Both the position numbers and the translations under genes were made by a program. Positions 16,651-25,394 of a DNA stretch of 64,000 nt are shown here, piece by piece. The notes under the pieces were generated by a model, which saw nothing but the letters and a program-made list of their open reading frames with translations, was not told where the DNA came from and did no database searches. The stretch's first letter is position 1. Each line of letters begins with the position of its first letter. The stretch comes from Antrihabitans spumae (GTDB lineage: Bacteria > Actinomycetota > Actinomycetes > Mycobacteriales > Mycobacteriaceae): contig NZ_JBIMSN010000012.1 in NCBI RefSeq assembly GCF_043944905.1, forward strand, positions 1-64,000, written 5' to 3'.

Positions 16651-17366
16651 CCGATTTGGTGACCGAGCGCATGGCGCCACCCCTCGGCCAGGCGGCGCCA
16701 CCGTCGCCCCGGATGGCGCCCGAACGCGTCCCGATGCTGACACCAGCGCCACGCGGGACTGGCAGCTGGAACACACGGGTCACACGTGCGCCGCACCAAC
16801 GAGCGCCGCTGGTGTGGCTGCTCGGCGCGACCGGTGGCGCGGGAGTGTCGATGCTGGCGGCGTCACTTGCCTATGCCGGAGATGCACAACGACGCTGGCC
16901 GTCGCTGGTCGGCTACAGCGCCGCACTCGATTCGCCACTCGTCGTCATCGTGACCCGCACCCATATGAGCGGACTGCACGCTGCGCACAACTTGCTGCTG
17001 CAGCACGCCTCCGCAGCCACCCCCACCGGGGTGCAGCTGGTCGGTGTCGTCACCGTCGCCGACACCGACCGGCCACTGTCCAGCCCGGTCGCCGCCCGCC
17101 GAGCCGTCGTCGAAAGCCTCGCTGCCGATCTCGACGCCCGTGTCTGGCGGCTCGGCTGGATCGAACCGTGGCGATCACTGACCACCGACGATCTCGCGAT
17201 CTGGAGCCCGGGCTACCGACTTCCCGAGGACAAACAGCACCGCCGCGACCCGTCCCGCACACCACCGCCACCAGTTCGCGAACTCGCCGCCGAACTGCTC
17301 ACCGCGGCACGATCCGCCACTGCCTCCGGCCGTGGGAAACCCAGCACCCGAAAGGAATCCACATAA
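16647..17366 (+). CDS. DUF6668-like protein with degenerate P-loop
   Basis: A 239-residue cytoplasmic protein. A Pro-rich N-terminus precedes a MinD-like core: VWLLGATGGAGVSMLAASLA near residue 57 replaces the P-loop and lacks the Lys, then PLVVIVTRTHMSGLHAAHNL and VQLVGVVTVADTDRPL give the Rossmann strands. It resembles proteins annotated DUF6668 in actinobacterial transfer loci, from memory. A partner of the protein at 11914 is possible. Its TAA shares one base with the next ATG (TAATG). Confidence 0.6.
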   Translation: MTDLVTERMAPPLGQAAPPSPRMAPERVPMLTPAPRGTGSWNTRVTRAPHQRAPLVWLLGATGGAGVSMLAASLAYAGDAQRRWPSLVGYSAALDSPLVVIVTRTHMSGLHAAHNLLLQHASAATPTGVQLVGVVTVADTDRPLSSPVAARRAVVESLAADLDARVWRLGWIEPWRSLTTDDLAIWSPGYRLPEDKQHRRDPSRTPPPPVRELAAELLTAARSATASGRGKPSTRKEST

Positions 17367-17662
17367 TGCTCGCCACCTATGTCGTCGACATCCTGGCCGC
17401 CGATCCTCCCGGCGGAAACATCTTCGACCCCGTCATCACACCACCCCCCTTCGCAGAGAAGTACTCCCTGCTGCTCGGTATCGGCCTGTTCTTCGCTGCG
17501 TTCGCCTTGACCGGGTTGGGGATCTTCTTCGGCGTGAAATTCGCGCAGTCCTTCGCCGAAGGCCACGGTGGGCAAGGCCAGAAAGCCGGCATCGCCGCGT
17601 GTGCGGTCGGGGCGATCATGGCTGCCAGCGCAGGGACGTGGGTGACGTGGTTCATCCGATGA
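17366..17662 (+). CDS. Small two-helix membrane protein, VirB2-like position
   Basis: A 98-residue protein with two hydrophobic helices (LLLGIGLFFAAFALTGLGIFF and IAACAVGAIMAASAGTWVTW) separated by a short polar loop with a GHGGQGQK motif. Size, topology and place in the operon are those of VirB2/TrbC-like subunits, though no clear pilin signal is present. Start and stop overlap both neighbours. Confidence 0.55.
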   Translation: MLATYVVDILAADPPGGNIFDPVITPPPFAEKYSLLLGIGLFFAAFALTGLGIFFGVKFAQSFAEGHGGQGQKAGIAACAVGAIMAASAGTWVTWFIR

Positions 17663-17922
17663 CCACCGCTGTTTTGGCCGCCGGCGGAATGGTGACCCCA
17701 CCCGACGATGTCACCCAACCGGTGCTGCACATCGTTGGGATCTTCTTGTGGTTCGTGGCGGCCCTGCTCGTCGCTGCCGCCATGTACGGCGGTTACGAGT
17801 TCGCCGAATCGTTCCGCGAAGCGCAGTCGTTGACCCAGGCCAAAGGCCGGATGCTCGTCGTCGCCACAGCCGCGATTCTCACTGGCTCCGCCGCCGCCGT
17901 CGGTGGCTGGCTCTTGATATGA
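17659..17922 (+). CDS. Second small two-helix membrane protein
   Basis: An 87-residue protein with two membrane helices (VLHIVGIFLWFVAALLVAAA and MLVVATAAILTGSAAAVGGW) and the loop FAESFREAQSLTQAKGR. The loop resembles FAQSFAEGHGGQGQKAG of the preceding protein, so the two are probably tandem paralogues. Likely a structural part of the transfer channel. Coupled by ATGA at both ends. Confidence 0.55.
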   Translation: MTTAVLAAGGMVTPPDDVTQPVLHIVGIFLWFVAALLVAAAMYGGYEFAESFREAQSLTQAKGRMLVVATAAILTGSAAAVGGWLLI

Positions 17923-17978
17923 GCACCGCTGCCGCACAACCCCATTCGATCCAGACACAGAGGCGGAAGGCGATATGA
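17919..17978 (+). CDS. 19-codon micro-ORF bridging two transfer genes
   Basis: ATG to TGA encoding MSTAAAQPHSIQTQRRKAI. Its ATG overlaps the previous stop and its TGA overlaps the next ATG, so the 52-nt gap is fully translated. The end of the ORF contains GAGGCGGAAGG, a ribosome binding site for the next gene. Confidence 0.4.
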   Translation: MSTAAAQPHSIQTQRRKAI

Positions 17979-18682
17979 AGATCCGATTGGTATTCGACGA
18001 GCTGCGCTCACGACTGTCCGAGGTGGACCGCAGACGGACCGTCGCTGCGATGGCCGTCCTGCTCGTCCTCGGGGTTGTCGCAACACTGCTGATGTCCTTT
18101 GGTGGCGGCGGCGAAACCACCGACGGCGGCACCGACACCGTCCTCGATGTCGCGGCCGTACCGGAGCAGGTGCAGTGGGAGCTGTATCGCGGCGTCGCTG
18201 TGCCCTACAGCGCCGATGGTCCGCGTGACCGGATCACCGGATCGGGCTATGCGCGCACACCCCAAGGCGCCGTGTGCGCCGCCATGCAGGCTCAGGTGCG
18301 GTTGTCGATGGCACCGGATGAATCCTGGGCCAGCACCGTGGTCACGGTCGCAGCACCCGGTCCTGGACGCGATGCATTCGCCGCGGCACGAGTCATGGCC
18401 TCGATCAGCAGCGACGCAGATCCAGCACAGACCGCCCAATTCGTCGGCTTTCGTGTGACCGACTACAGCGACTCCGCAGCCACGATCTGGCTGGCGACCC
18501 GCATGCCCGACGGCACTCTCACGGCTGCATCCTCGGGCGTCATCTGGTTCGGCGACGACTGGAAGCTAGCGTTGCCGGACCCGAAAGGTGCTGCGGGGGA
18601 TGCAGAGTCGACTCCCTTGGTGGCGTTGACGTCGCTGGACGGCTACACCGCGTTCGGCGCCACCACCGGGGGCCAACGATGA
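17975..18682 (+). CDS. VirB8/TcpC-like membrane protein, copy 1
   Basis: A 235-residue protein. One membrane helix near residues 22-42 (TVAAMAVLLVLGVVATLLMS) is followed by an extracytoplasmic domain of about 180 residues. It contains GSGYARTPQGAVCAAMQAQV, closely matched by SGYTRTPQGAALAAWQVQSR in the next protein. Topology fits VirB8/TcpC-like assembly factors that sit between inner-membrane and envelope parts. Coupled to the next gene by ATGA. Confidence 0.62.
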   Translation: MKIRLVFDELRSRLSEVDRRRTVAAMAVLLVLGVVATLLMSFGGGGETTDGGTDTVLDVAAVPEQVQWELYRGVAVPYSADGPRDRITGSGYARTPQGAVCAAMQAQVRLSMAPDESWASTVVTVAAPGPGRDAFAAARVMASISSDADPAQTAQFVGFRVTDYSDSAATIWLATRMPDGTLTAASSGVIWFGDDWKLALPDPKGAAGDAESTPLVALTSLDGYTAFGATTGGQR

Positions 18683-19575
18683 AGACCGCAGAACGTACGA
18701 GCAAGCGCCCCGACACCACGACCGAACCAGGCGCAATGCGGCGCATGGGCGGGTGGCTCGCCGGTAGCCGAACCACGCTCTACATCTCGGCCGCCTTCAT
18801 CGCCTTGATGCTCGTCGCCGGAATCGGCATCATCGGTGCGCGGCTCGTCGGCGACGACGACGCAGCGACACCGGCGCGGCCAACCTCGGCAGCGACACCG
18901 ACCCCGACCCGAACACCGCCGGCACCCGATCCGACGCCGGCTGAGCCGTTCAACCCGCCGTCGGCGGACATGCTGGGACGACCGATCGCCTATCCGAAAA
19001 ACTCTGCCGGTCAACCTCTTCCGCAGCAACCGGTCGACCGCGATACCTACTCGTGCCCGGCACCACCGACCTGCCCACCGCTCGATGCCCCTGCCTCGGT
19101 GATGTGGCAGATCATCGGTCCGTTCGCACTTCCCTTCTCCACCAGCGACGGACCCACACGCGTGGACGGACCTCTGGTCTCCGGCTACACCCGCACCCCG
19201 CAAGGCGCGGCACTGGCCGCCTGGCAAGTCCAGTCCCGGGTCGCGATCAGTCGAGCACACCTCGATGCCGCCCGTGACACACAGATCGTCGCTGTCCCCG
19301 GTCAGGATCTCAGCAGCACCGAAGAATGGGACATCTCCAGCATCGACCCTGTCGTACCGCGGCCGTCGGCATTCCGGATCACCGGCTGGAGCGCCGACGC
19401 CACGTTCGCCGTGATCCAGTACGCCGTCCCCGATCGACGCCGGGTCGGGAACAACTGGATGATCGTGCAGCTGCAAGCGCTCTGGCAGGACGGGGACTGG
19501 AAGCTACGTGGAGCCGACGTCGAGCCAGGCCCCTTCGCGCCGCTGACGACACTGTCGGGGTGGTCGGAGTGGTAA
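18679..19575 (+). CDS. VirB8/TcpC-like membrane protein, copy 2
   Basis: A 298-residue paralogue of the previous product. A cytoplasmic N-terminus of about 30 residues leads to one membrane helix (LYISAAFIALMLVAGIGIIGA), a Pro/Thr-rich spacer, and an extracytoplasmic domain with the shared SGYTRTPQGA motif and a similar ending (LWQDGDWKLR here, IWFGDDWKLA in copy 1). Tandem duplication is the simplest origin. The two may form a hetero-oligomer. Confidence 0.62.
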   Translation: MKTAERTSKRPDTTTEPGAMRRMGGWLAGSRTTLYISAAFIALMLVAGIGIIGARLVGDDDAATPARPTSAATPTPTRTPPAPDPTPAEPFNPPSADMLGRPIAYPKNSAGQPLPQQPVDRDTYSCPAPPTCPPLDAPASVMWQIIGPFALPFSTSDGPTRVDGPLVSGYTRTPQGAALAAWQVQSRVAISRAHLDAARDTQIVAVPGQDLSSTEEWDISSIDPVVPRPSAFRITGWSADATFAVIQYAVPDRRRVGNNWMIVQLQALWQDGDWKLRGADVEPGPFAPLTTLSGWSEW

Positions 19576-21062
19576 CACGCCTGCTCACGCTGCTGCTGCT
19601 GGTCCTGGCGGTCCTGATCGGCACGCCAGTGCTGGCCGCTGCCGAACCCACCCCGCCAGCGCCGTCGGCGCCCGCGGAGGAACCCGATCTCTACTCCAAG
19701 TGCCGAGCAATCGGCGACAAAATCGACAGTCTGCCGGGCCCACTGAGCATTCCCGCCAAGCAATTCGAACTGACCTGTGACGTCGGTACCGCCGTCGCCA
19801 ACCCCAGCGACGCCGTCGGGGAAGCGATGGACGGCGCAGTCGGGGAGGCTGCGACCGCATTCGCCGACGGCTGGACCAAAGCGATCACCATGATGTTCAC
19901 CTGGTGGTACCGCACACCCCTCACCGATGAAGGCAGTAGCGGAAACAGCGGAGAAATCATCTCCGAGGTGCACTCCTACCTGCGCTTCTTTCAGATCGCG
20001 CTGTTCGTCGTCTCGATCGGCGTATCGGCAGTGCGTCTCGCCTTCGCTCGCGCGGAGATGCGGGACACCCATGCCCGTGAAGCGGCCGCTGTACTGACCC
20101 GAACCGTGTTCGCGTCGTGGTCGTTGGCTGGGCTGGTGGTGATTGCAGACGAAGCCTCCCGGCGCGGCGGAATGTGGATCGTCGAGCTGATGGTGGGGGA
20201 CAACCTTGTCGACGCTGCCAAGAAGCTACTGATCTCCGGCCCGCTCCTGGGGCCGGGTCTGCTGTTCGTGTTCGCCTTCCTCGGCCTCATCGGCACGATC
20301 GTGCAGTGCTGCTTCGTCCTTGCCCAGATGGCGGTCGCGAAGCTCATCCAGGGCGTCATACCCCTCGCCGCCGCCGGATCCGGCTTCGCGGCCGGTAAAC
20401 AGGCCTACAACAAGTTGCTCGCATGGACCGCGGTATTCCTGTTGTTTCCGCTGATGGCGTCGATCGTCTACGGCGTGGCCTTCGCCGCCGCCGGCGGCAG
20501 CGACGACGCCCAAGGCACGTTCGCCGGACTGATCCTGCTGACACTGAGCTTCCTGACCCTGCCCGCCTTGATGCGACTGATCGTTCCCGCAGTCGGATCG
20601 ATGGGCGGCGCGTCCGGCATGGCGCTGGCCGCCGGGGTCATGGCCGCCACCGGATCCATCGGCGGCCGCATCGGTGAATCACTCGGATCCACAGGCGGTG
20701 CTACCTCGGAATCTCCATCGTCGCCACCGGCTGGAGGACGCAGCGACGGACAGCAACCGACCGGCGCGACCACCTCGTCGGGAGCTGCCGGATCGACCGG
20801 AGGCATCGGGTCCACCGGCTCCGCCGGGGCAACGGGCGCGGCCAGTAGCGGTGGCGCGGCAAGCGGTGGCGGAGCCGCCGCCTCCGGCGCAGCGTCCGGA
20901 GGCGCAACTGCTGCTGGACCGGCCGGTGCCGCCGTGATGGCCGGCGAACAGGCCGGTAAAGCCGTCGGCGCAGTGGTCGGCGGGGTCGCCGGGGCCACCG
21001 GTGCCGCCATGGGCGGACCGGACACACCCGACGGCGATTCCACCGGAGGACGGTCCGCATGA
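19569..21062 (+). CDS. VirB6/TrbL-like polytopic membrane protein
   Basis: A 497-residue protein. It starts at a GTG overlapping the previous stop. A signal-like helix comes first (LLTLLLLVLAVLIGTPVLA), then a periplasmic stretch, and at least five membrane helices between about residues 135 and 360 (FFQIALFVVSIGVSAV, LLFVFAFLGLIGTIVQCC, FLLFPLMASIVYGVAFA and others). The last 130 residues are a Gly/Ala/Ser-rich disordered tail. This is the normal plan of VirB6/TrbL proteins, the polytopic part of type IV secretion channels. Confidence 0.75.
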   Translation: MVTRLLTLLLLVLAVLIGTPVLAAAEPTPPAPSAPAEEPDLYSKCRAIGDKIDSLPGPLSIPAKQFELTCDVGTAVANPSDAVGEAMDGAVGEAATAFADGWTKAITMMFTWWYRTPLTDEGSSGNSGEIISEVHSYLRFFQIALFVVSIGVSAVRLAFARAEMRDTHAREAAAVLTRTVFASWSLAGLVVIADEASRRGGMWIVELMVGDNLVDAAKKLLISGPLLGPGLLFVFAFLGLIGTIVQCCFVLAQMAVAKLIQGVIPLAAAGSGFAAGKQAYNKLLAWTAVFLLFPLMASIVYGVAFAAAGGSDDAQGTFAGLILLTLSFLTLPALMRLIVPAVGSMGGASGMALAAGVMAATGSIGGRIGESLGSTGGATSESPSSPPAGGRSDGQQPTGATTSSGAAGSTGGIGSTGSAGATGAASSGGAASGGGAAASGAASGGATAAGPAGAAVMAGEQAGKAVGAVVGGVAGATGAAMGGPDTPDGDSTGGRSA

Positions 21063-21136
21063 CCTGCCCTGAGGTACCCCGACCACGCTGCCACACCCAT
21101 CGCCCGACCGCGTCGGACCTGAAGGAGTCGAGATGA
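21059..21136 (+). CDS. 25-codon micro-ORF bridging two transfer genes
   Basis: ATG to TGA encoding 25 residues beginning MTCPEVPRPR and ending DLKESR. ATGA overlaps at both ends make the 70-nt gap fully open. It contains the GAAGGAG ribosome binding site of the next gene. It is the longest of the five bridges in the operon. Confidence 0.4.
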   Translation: MTCPEVPRPRCHTHRPTASDLKESR

Positions 21137-22647
21137 CACAAGTCGATAATCTGCCGTTGGAGGCCAGACGCACCTACAGCGCCGGACACGAGGTGCGGCG
21201 AGTGTTCGCGTTCGGTGTGCCGAAGAAAGTGTTCTACGTCGTCGGCGCCAATCTGATCGTCGCCGTCCTGTTCATGCTGATCAGCGGATTCGTCCTCACG
21301 GGACTGACCTGGATCGTGCTCAGCATCGTGGCCTGCATCCCGCTCGCTGTCCGCGTCGCGGGCCATTCCGGCTACGAACTGGGCTTGCTGTGGCGGGGGT
21401 TCCGCAAACAGAGCCGCACCGGCCGCAACGTGCTCCGCGCCGGGCCGCTGTCGAACGCTCCGGGCGGACGGACCCGGCTCCCCGGCGTCGCCGCACCGAC
21501 CGAAATGTGGTGGGGCATCGACAAACTCGGTCGCAGATTCGGCATGATCCGGATGCACTCCACCAGCCAGTACACGGTGTCGCTACGCGTCACACCACAA
21601 GGCATCGGCGGCATGCAGCAGGAAGTCGTCAACCTGATGGTGGCCGACTGGGGCGAACTGCTCAACTCGGCCGGGCAACCCGGCGACGTGGAAGGCATTG
21701 TCGTTGTCGCCGAGACGATTCCGGAGACCGGTGCACGGTTGAAAGCCGAAATCGACCGGCTCTGCCATCCCGACGCACCGGCCGCTGCGGTGGAAATGAT
21801 CCGGCAGGCCGGTCGCGGCCGAGCGGCAGACAGATCCGGCAGCCAACTGCTCATGCGAGTCTCCATCACCTGGGCCGCGCGCACCGACGCGAAAAAGAAA
21901 GACCCGATGGTGATGCTCGCCGATCTGTCCGAGCGGATCCCCGCGTTCTGCGATCAGCTCGCTCGAAGTGGCGTCGTCGCTGATCCACTCTCCGATCATC
22001 AGCTCGCTGCGACCGTGCGCCGCTGCTTCGACCCTCGCGAAGAGACCGAAGCTGCCGTCGAAGACGTGGTCAGCAACAAGATCGACGCCGTCGACTGGCT
22101 CGACGCGGGTCCGCTGACCGCTGATCAGACCTCCGATACCTACTTTCACGACGGTGCCTGCTCGCGAGTCTGGGTGATGAGCAGGCCCCCGTCCGGATTC
22201 CCCACGGAACGAGTCTTGGAGAAGCTGATCGCGGGCCGACCCGATGTGGCGCGGAAACGAATCACTCTGATTCACAGGCCATTACCGCCCGGTGACGCCG
22301 CTGCGAGCGTCCACGCCGATCATCTCGCCGCCGCCGCCGCGGTCAACTCGACCCGTGGTTTGGCCTCGGCGCGGGCTGGGATGCAAGTGGCTGCAACCCA
22401 GCAGGCTCGACGCGAAGAGGCATCGGGTTCCGGGGTCACCGACTACGGCATGATCATCACCGTTTCCGCCCGCGACGTCGAGGAACTCGACGGACTCGGC
22501 GAGATCGCCAAAGACATGGCCGCCTCGGCGCGACTGTCGATCCGTCCCGCCTGGTGGTCCCAACCCTCGGCGTTCCTCGCTGGCATCGGAGTCGGGGTCT
22601 TGCTGCCCGACCATGCCAGCGTCGCGAAGACTGTTCGGGGGGCCTAG
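21133..22647 (+). CDS. SCO6880-family conjugation protein
   Basis: A 504-residue protein. Two membrane helices near residues 33-78 (VVGANLIVAVLFMLISGFVL and WIVLSIVACIPLAVRVAG) are followed by a large cytoplasmic domain (GRRFGMIRMHSTSQYTVSLR onward). This is the plan of the SCO6880 family of actinobacterial plasmids, which combines a PrgI/TcpE-like membrane part with a region corresponding to the N-terminus of VirB4. The ATPase domain is encoded separately by the next gene, 2 nt downstream. Confidence 0.82.
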   Translation: MTQVDNLPLEARRTYSAGHEVRRVFAFGVPKKVFYVVGANLIVAVLFMLISGFVLTGLTWIVLSIVACIPLAVRVAGHSGYELGLLWRGFRKQSRTGRNVLRAGPLSNAPGGRTRLPGVAAPTEMWWGIDKLGRRFGMIRMHSTSQYTVSLRVTPQGIGGMQQEVVNLMVADWGELLNSAGQPGDVEGIVVVAETIPETGARLKAEIDRLCHPDAPAAAVEMIRQAGRGRAADRSGSQLLMRVSITWAARTDAKKKDPMVMLADLSERIPAFCDQLARSGVVADPLSDHQLAATVRRCFDPREETEAAVEDVVSNKIDAVDWLDAGPLTADQTSDTYFHDGACSRVWVMSRPPSGFPTERVLEKLIAGRPDVARKRITLIHRPLPPGDAAASVHADHLAAAAAVNSTRGLASARAGMQVAATQQARREEASGSGVTDYGMIITVSARDVEELDGLGEIAKDMAASARLSIRPAWWSQPSAFLAGIGVGVLLPDHASVAKTVRGA

Positions 22648-22649
22648 CC

Positions 22650-24368
22650 ATGACCCGACGCTCCCGGATGGGCATCAACCTGCGTCGCTGGTTCGCCGAC
22701 AGCATCACCCACAGCTACGAACCGACCCGGCGCCGCACGCGGGCACCGTCGATGGATCCGCTGACGCGGGGACAACGCAGTCGCGCGGCCGACGCCAAAC
22801 AACAGGCACGCGAGACCGCCGCTGCTCTGAAAGAAGAGATCAAACAACGCGATCCCGCTCGGCGAGAGCCGAAATGGCGGCGCGCTGCACGTCTCGGCTC
22901 CCGCGGTCTCGGCGGACCCGGTGGCGGTGCCATGGAGGTCGTCGACGTCATTCCCACGTTCCGGGCCACCACCGTGCAGGCATGCGGGCTGTTCCCGTTC
23001 GTCTTCGGTGACACTCACCCGATGGTCGGCAGCCCGCATGGAATCAACCTCAAAACCGGCGGAACCTTCAATTACGACCCCATCTCGGCGACGTATCGAG
23101 CTCGTCTGCACGTCACCCCGAGCTGCTTTCTGCTCGGCCTGCCCAGCTACGGAAAATCTTCGGTCGCACGCAAGATGATCGCCGGTGCCGCAGGACAGAA
23201 TCAGATCCCGTTTGTCTTTGCCGACACCAAAGGCGAACATGTCAAAGTTGTCAAAGATCTGGGCGGCAAAATCATTCGGCTCGGCCACGGCCACGGCCAG
23301 CTCAACCCGCTCGCGCTCGGGGCTCTCGGGTCGATCATTGTGCGCCTGCAAAAGGCCGGCCGCGAAGACCTGGCACGGTTGGTGTCCAAGCAGGTGCATT
23401 CGCGTCGCAAACGGCTGCTGCAAGGTCTGTGCGAAATCGAGCGTGAATCCGCACTCGGTCAGACCGAACGCAATCTGCTCGGTGCCGCGCTGCGCATCCT
23501 CGACGCCGATCCGCGATTCGGGCCTGAATCGCTTCCTCCGGTGATCGCCGATCTGATCGATCTGATCGAGTCCGCGCCCGACGCACTGATCCGCAAAGTG
23601 CTGGCTGCCGACCAAGCCCATTACAACCTGGAGGTCAAGCCGCTGCTGCAGACCCTCACTGCACTCGTCGACGGTGATCTGGGCGACGTGTTCGCCGGAC
23701 AGACATCGGATCCGATCGATCTGATCGCAGATCCTCCGCCCGCGATCTGCGTCGACATTTCCTCGATCACCAGCGGTGACGAGAAGCTGGAAGCGGCGGT
23801 GATGTACGCGTGCTGGGAGGATGGTTTCGGCGCAATCGAAGCAGCCCACGTCCTGGCAGACGCCGGGCTGGCACCGCAACGACACTTCCTGGCCGTCCTC
23901 GACGAACTGTGGCGCGTGCTCTCGGCCGGCCCGGGCATGGTCGGGCGCATCGACGCAGTCACTCGCCTGACCCGCACCCTCGGGACCGCGCTGATGATGA
24001 TCACCCACACCGTCAAAGACCTCGAAACCCTCGCCGCCGATATGGATATTCAGAAGGCGAAAGGTTTCATCGAACGTGCCGGTGCTCTGATCGTGGGTGC
24101 GTTGCCACGCGAAGAGATGGACAAGCTCGACGCGATCATTCCGTTCACCCGCGCCGACCGCGACACTGTGTCGAGCTGGTCGACCCCCGGCGCCTATGAC
24201 CCCGACACCCACACACGGCGTCCACCACCGGGGCGGGGCAATTTCATGCTCAAGATAGGCACCGAACGCGTCCCCGGAACCCCGTTCAAGACCGTGTTCA
24301 CACCGATCGAAATCGAACGCAAATGGCACGAGACCGACGCTAGATTCTCCGGGGCGATGGCCGCATGA
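22650..24368 (+). CDS. VirB4-like transfer ATPase
   Basis: A 572-residue protein. A basic N-terminus leads into the P-loop GLPSYGKSSVARKM near residue 165, followed by VFADTKGEHVKVV, Walker B HFLAVLDELWRVL near residue 415, and a Gln/His-containing motif MMITHTVKDLETL. These are typical of VirB4/TraC-type AAA+ ATPases that energise type IV secretion. It lacks the membrane-proximal domain, which is supplied by the SCO6880 protein. The upstream junction is 2 nt; the downstream junction is ATGA. Confidence 0.88.
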   Translation: MTRRSRMGINLRRWFADSITHSYEPTRRRTRAPSMDPLTRGQRSRAADAKQQARETAAALKEEIKQRDPARREPKWRRAARLGSRGLGGPGGGAMEVVDVIPTFRATTVQACGLFPFVFGDTHPMVGSPHGINLKTGGTFNYDPISATYRARLHVTPSCFLLGLPSYGKSSVARKMIAGAAGQNQIPFVFADTKGEHVKVVKDLGGKIIRLGHGHGQLNPLALGALGSIIVRLQKAGREDLARLVSKQVHSRRKRLLQGLCEIERESALGQTERNLLGAALRILDADPRFGPESLPPVIADLIDLIESAPDALIRKVLAADQAHYNLEVKPLLQTLTALVDGDLGDVFAGQTSDPIDLIADPPPAICVDISSITSGDEKLEAAVMYACWEDGFGAIEAAHVLADAGLAPQRHFLAVLDELWRVLSAGPGMVGRIDAVTRLTRTLGTALMMITHTVKDLETLAADMDIQKAKGFIERAGALIVGALPREEMDKLDAIIPFTRADRDTVSSWSTPGAYDPDTHTRRPPPGRGNFMLKIGTERVPGTPFKTVFTPIEIERKWHETDARFSGAMAA

Positions 24369-24658
24369 GCATCGTCTTCCTCTATGCCTCGGCCACCGAG
24401 CCGCACTCGCCCTCGGCCGCGCTCGGTGGCGCTCTCGACGAGCTGCAGCGCCAACTCCTGATCCTCTCGCGCCAGCACCGCTACGTGGTGATCACCTCGC
24501 ATTCACACACGCTGGCTCCGACAACGGTGACCAGCCGATCGGTGCTGGGACGAGACAAGCCCGGCTGGCTCGCCAGCGTGACGGCCGCAGTTGATTGCGC
24601 CGATCTGCACACCCGCAACTCCATCGAGCCCCTCGATGGTCAGGACACGCAGCGATGA
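24365..24658 (+). CDS. Hypothetical protein of the transfer operon
   Basis: A 97-residue protein without membrane segments. The only notable features are a Leu-rich helix (ALGGALDELQRQLLILSRQH) and a strand-like stretch YVVITSHSHTLAP. I recognise no family. It is held between the VirB4-like ATPase and the coiled-coil protein by overlapping start and stop codons, so it is surely expressed with them. Confidence 0.55.
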   Translation: MSIVFLYASATEPHSPSAALGGALDELQRQLLILSRQHRYVVITSHSHTLAPTTVTSRSVLGRDKPGWLASVTAAVDCADLHTRNSIEPLDGQDTQR

Positions 24659-24678
24659 ACAGAGGAGCGACAGCATGA
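24655..24678 (+). CDS. 7-codon micro-ORF bridging two transfer genes
   Basis: ATG to TGA encoding MNRGATA. ATGA overlaps both the previous stop and the next start. It contains the AGAGGAG ribosome binding site of the next gene. Confidence 0.35.
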   Translation: MNRGATA

Positions 24679-25394
24679 GCACCGACACACCACATTTGGA
24701 GTTCGTTGGCAGTGAGATCGCAGTCATGGCTGCGAAAGCGTTGCAAGCTGCTCGCCGGGCGAGCGAGGAGTACCGCCGCGCACAACAACGCCGTGAACAA
24801 CGACACGACCGAGCCGAACGGTTGGCCGACCGCGAACGTCAACGAGCCGAGCGGGCACAACGAAACGCTGAGAAGAGTGACCTGCTGGCCCAGAAATGGC
24901 AGGACTCCTCACTGGCGGCACGATGGGCGGCGGCGGAAGCCACTCGCGACGTCGACCCGCAGACCGCCGATGCCTGGTCGCAACGGATGCGCGAAGATGG
25001 GATCAGTCCCGAAGCGGTGATCACCCTCGCCGATCAGATGGACGCAGCCGACGCCGAAACCGTGGCCGCTGTAGTCGGCGCGGGTTCGGATCCACGCGAA
25101 CCCGGCGACGCCGGTGCCGGAGCGGACGAGCCGTCCGGAACAGATATGAACGCGCAGACGCTCGTCGCCGAATCGTTGGCCGAATCGTTGGTCGAACACA
25201 CCCTCGACGCCGAGACTGCACCCGCACCGGACTACGACAGCGAGTCGAGACGACGTGTCGCCGACCTAGTCGGCGTCGCCGATCCGGCGTGGTCGAGTGG
25301 CGAAACTAGCTCTTCCGTAGCCGATTTCACTGAGGTTCCGCAGCGGGAATCGAACGAGACCTACGCCGAGCGTGAATTCGGAGCGGACCTGTGA
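24675..25394 (+). CDS. Coiled-coil protein preceding the coupling protein
   Basis: A 239-residue, highly charged cytoplasmic protein. Residues 20-75 form a long Arg/Glu/Gln-rich helix, almost certainly a coiled coil (QQRREQRHDRAERLADRERQ). The rest is acidic and Ala-rich with no clear domain. The location just before the coupling protein gene suggests an accessory protein that binds the T4CP or DNA. Its TGA overlaps the GTG of the next gene. Confidence 0.6.
   Translation: MSTDTPHLEFVGSEIAVMAAKALQAARRASEEYRRAQQRREQRHDRAERLADRERQRAERAQRNAEKSDLLAQKWQDSSLAARWAAAEATRDVDPQTADAWSQRMREDGISPEAVITLADQMDAADAETVAAVVGAGSDPREPGDAGAGADEPSGTDMNAQTLVAESLAESLVEHTLDAETAPAPDYDSESRRRVADLVGVADPAWSSGETSSSVADFTEVPQRESNETYAEREFGADL

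Noticed and set aside
22644..24329. Long open frame on the minus strand (561 codons)
   Set aside because: It is antisense to the VirB4-like ATPase gene, has no ribosome binding site and its composition (Asp/His/Gly-rich without domain pattern) is that of a shadow in high-GC DNA.
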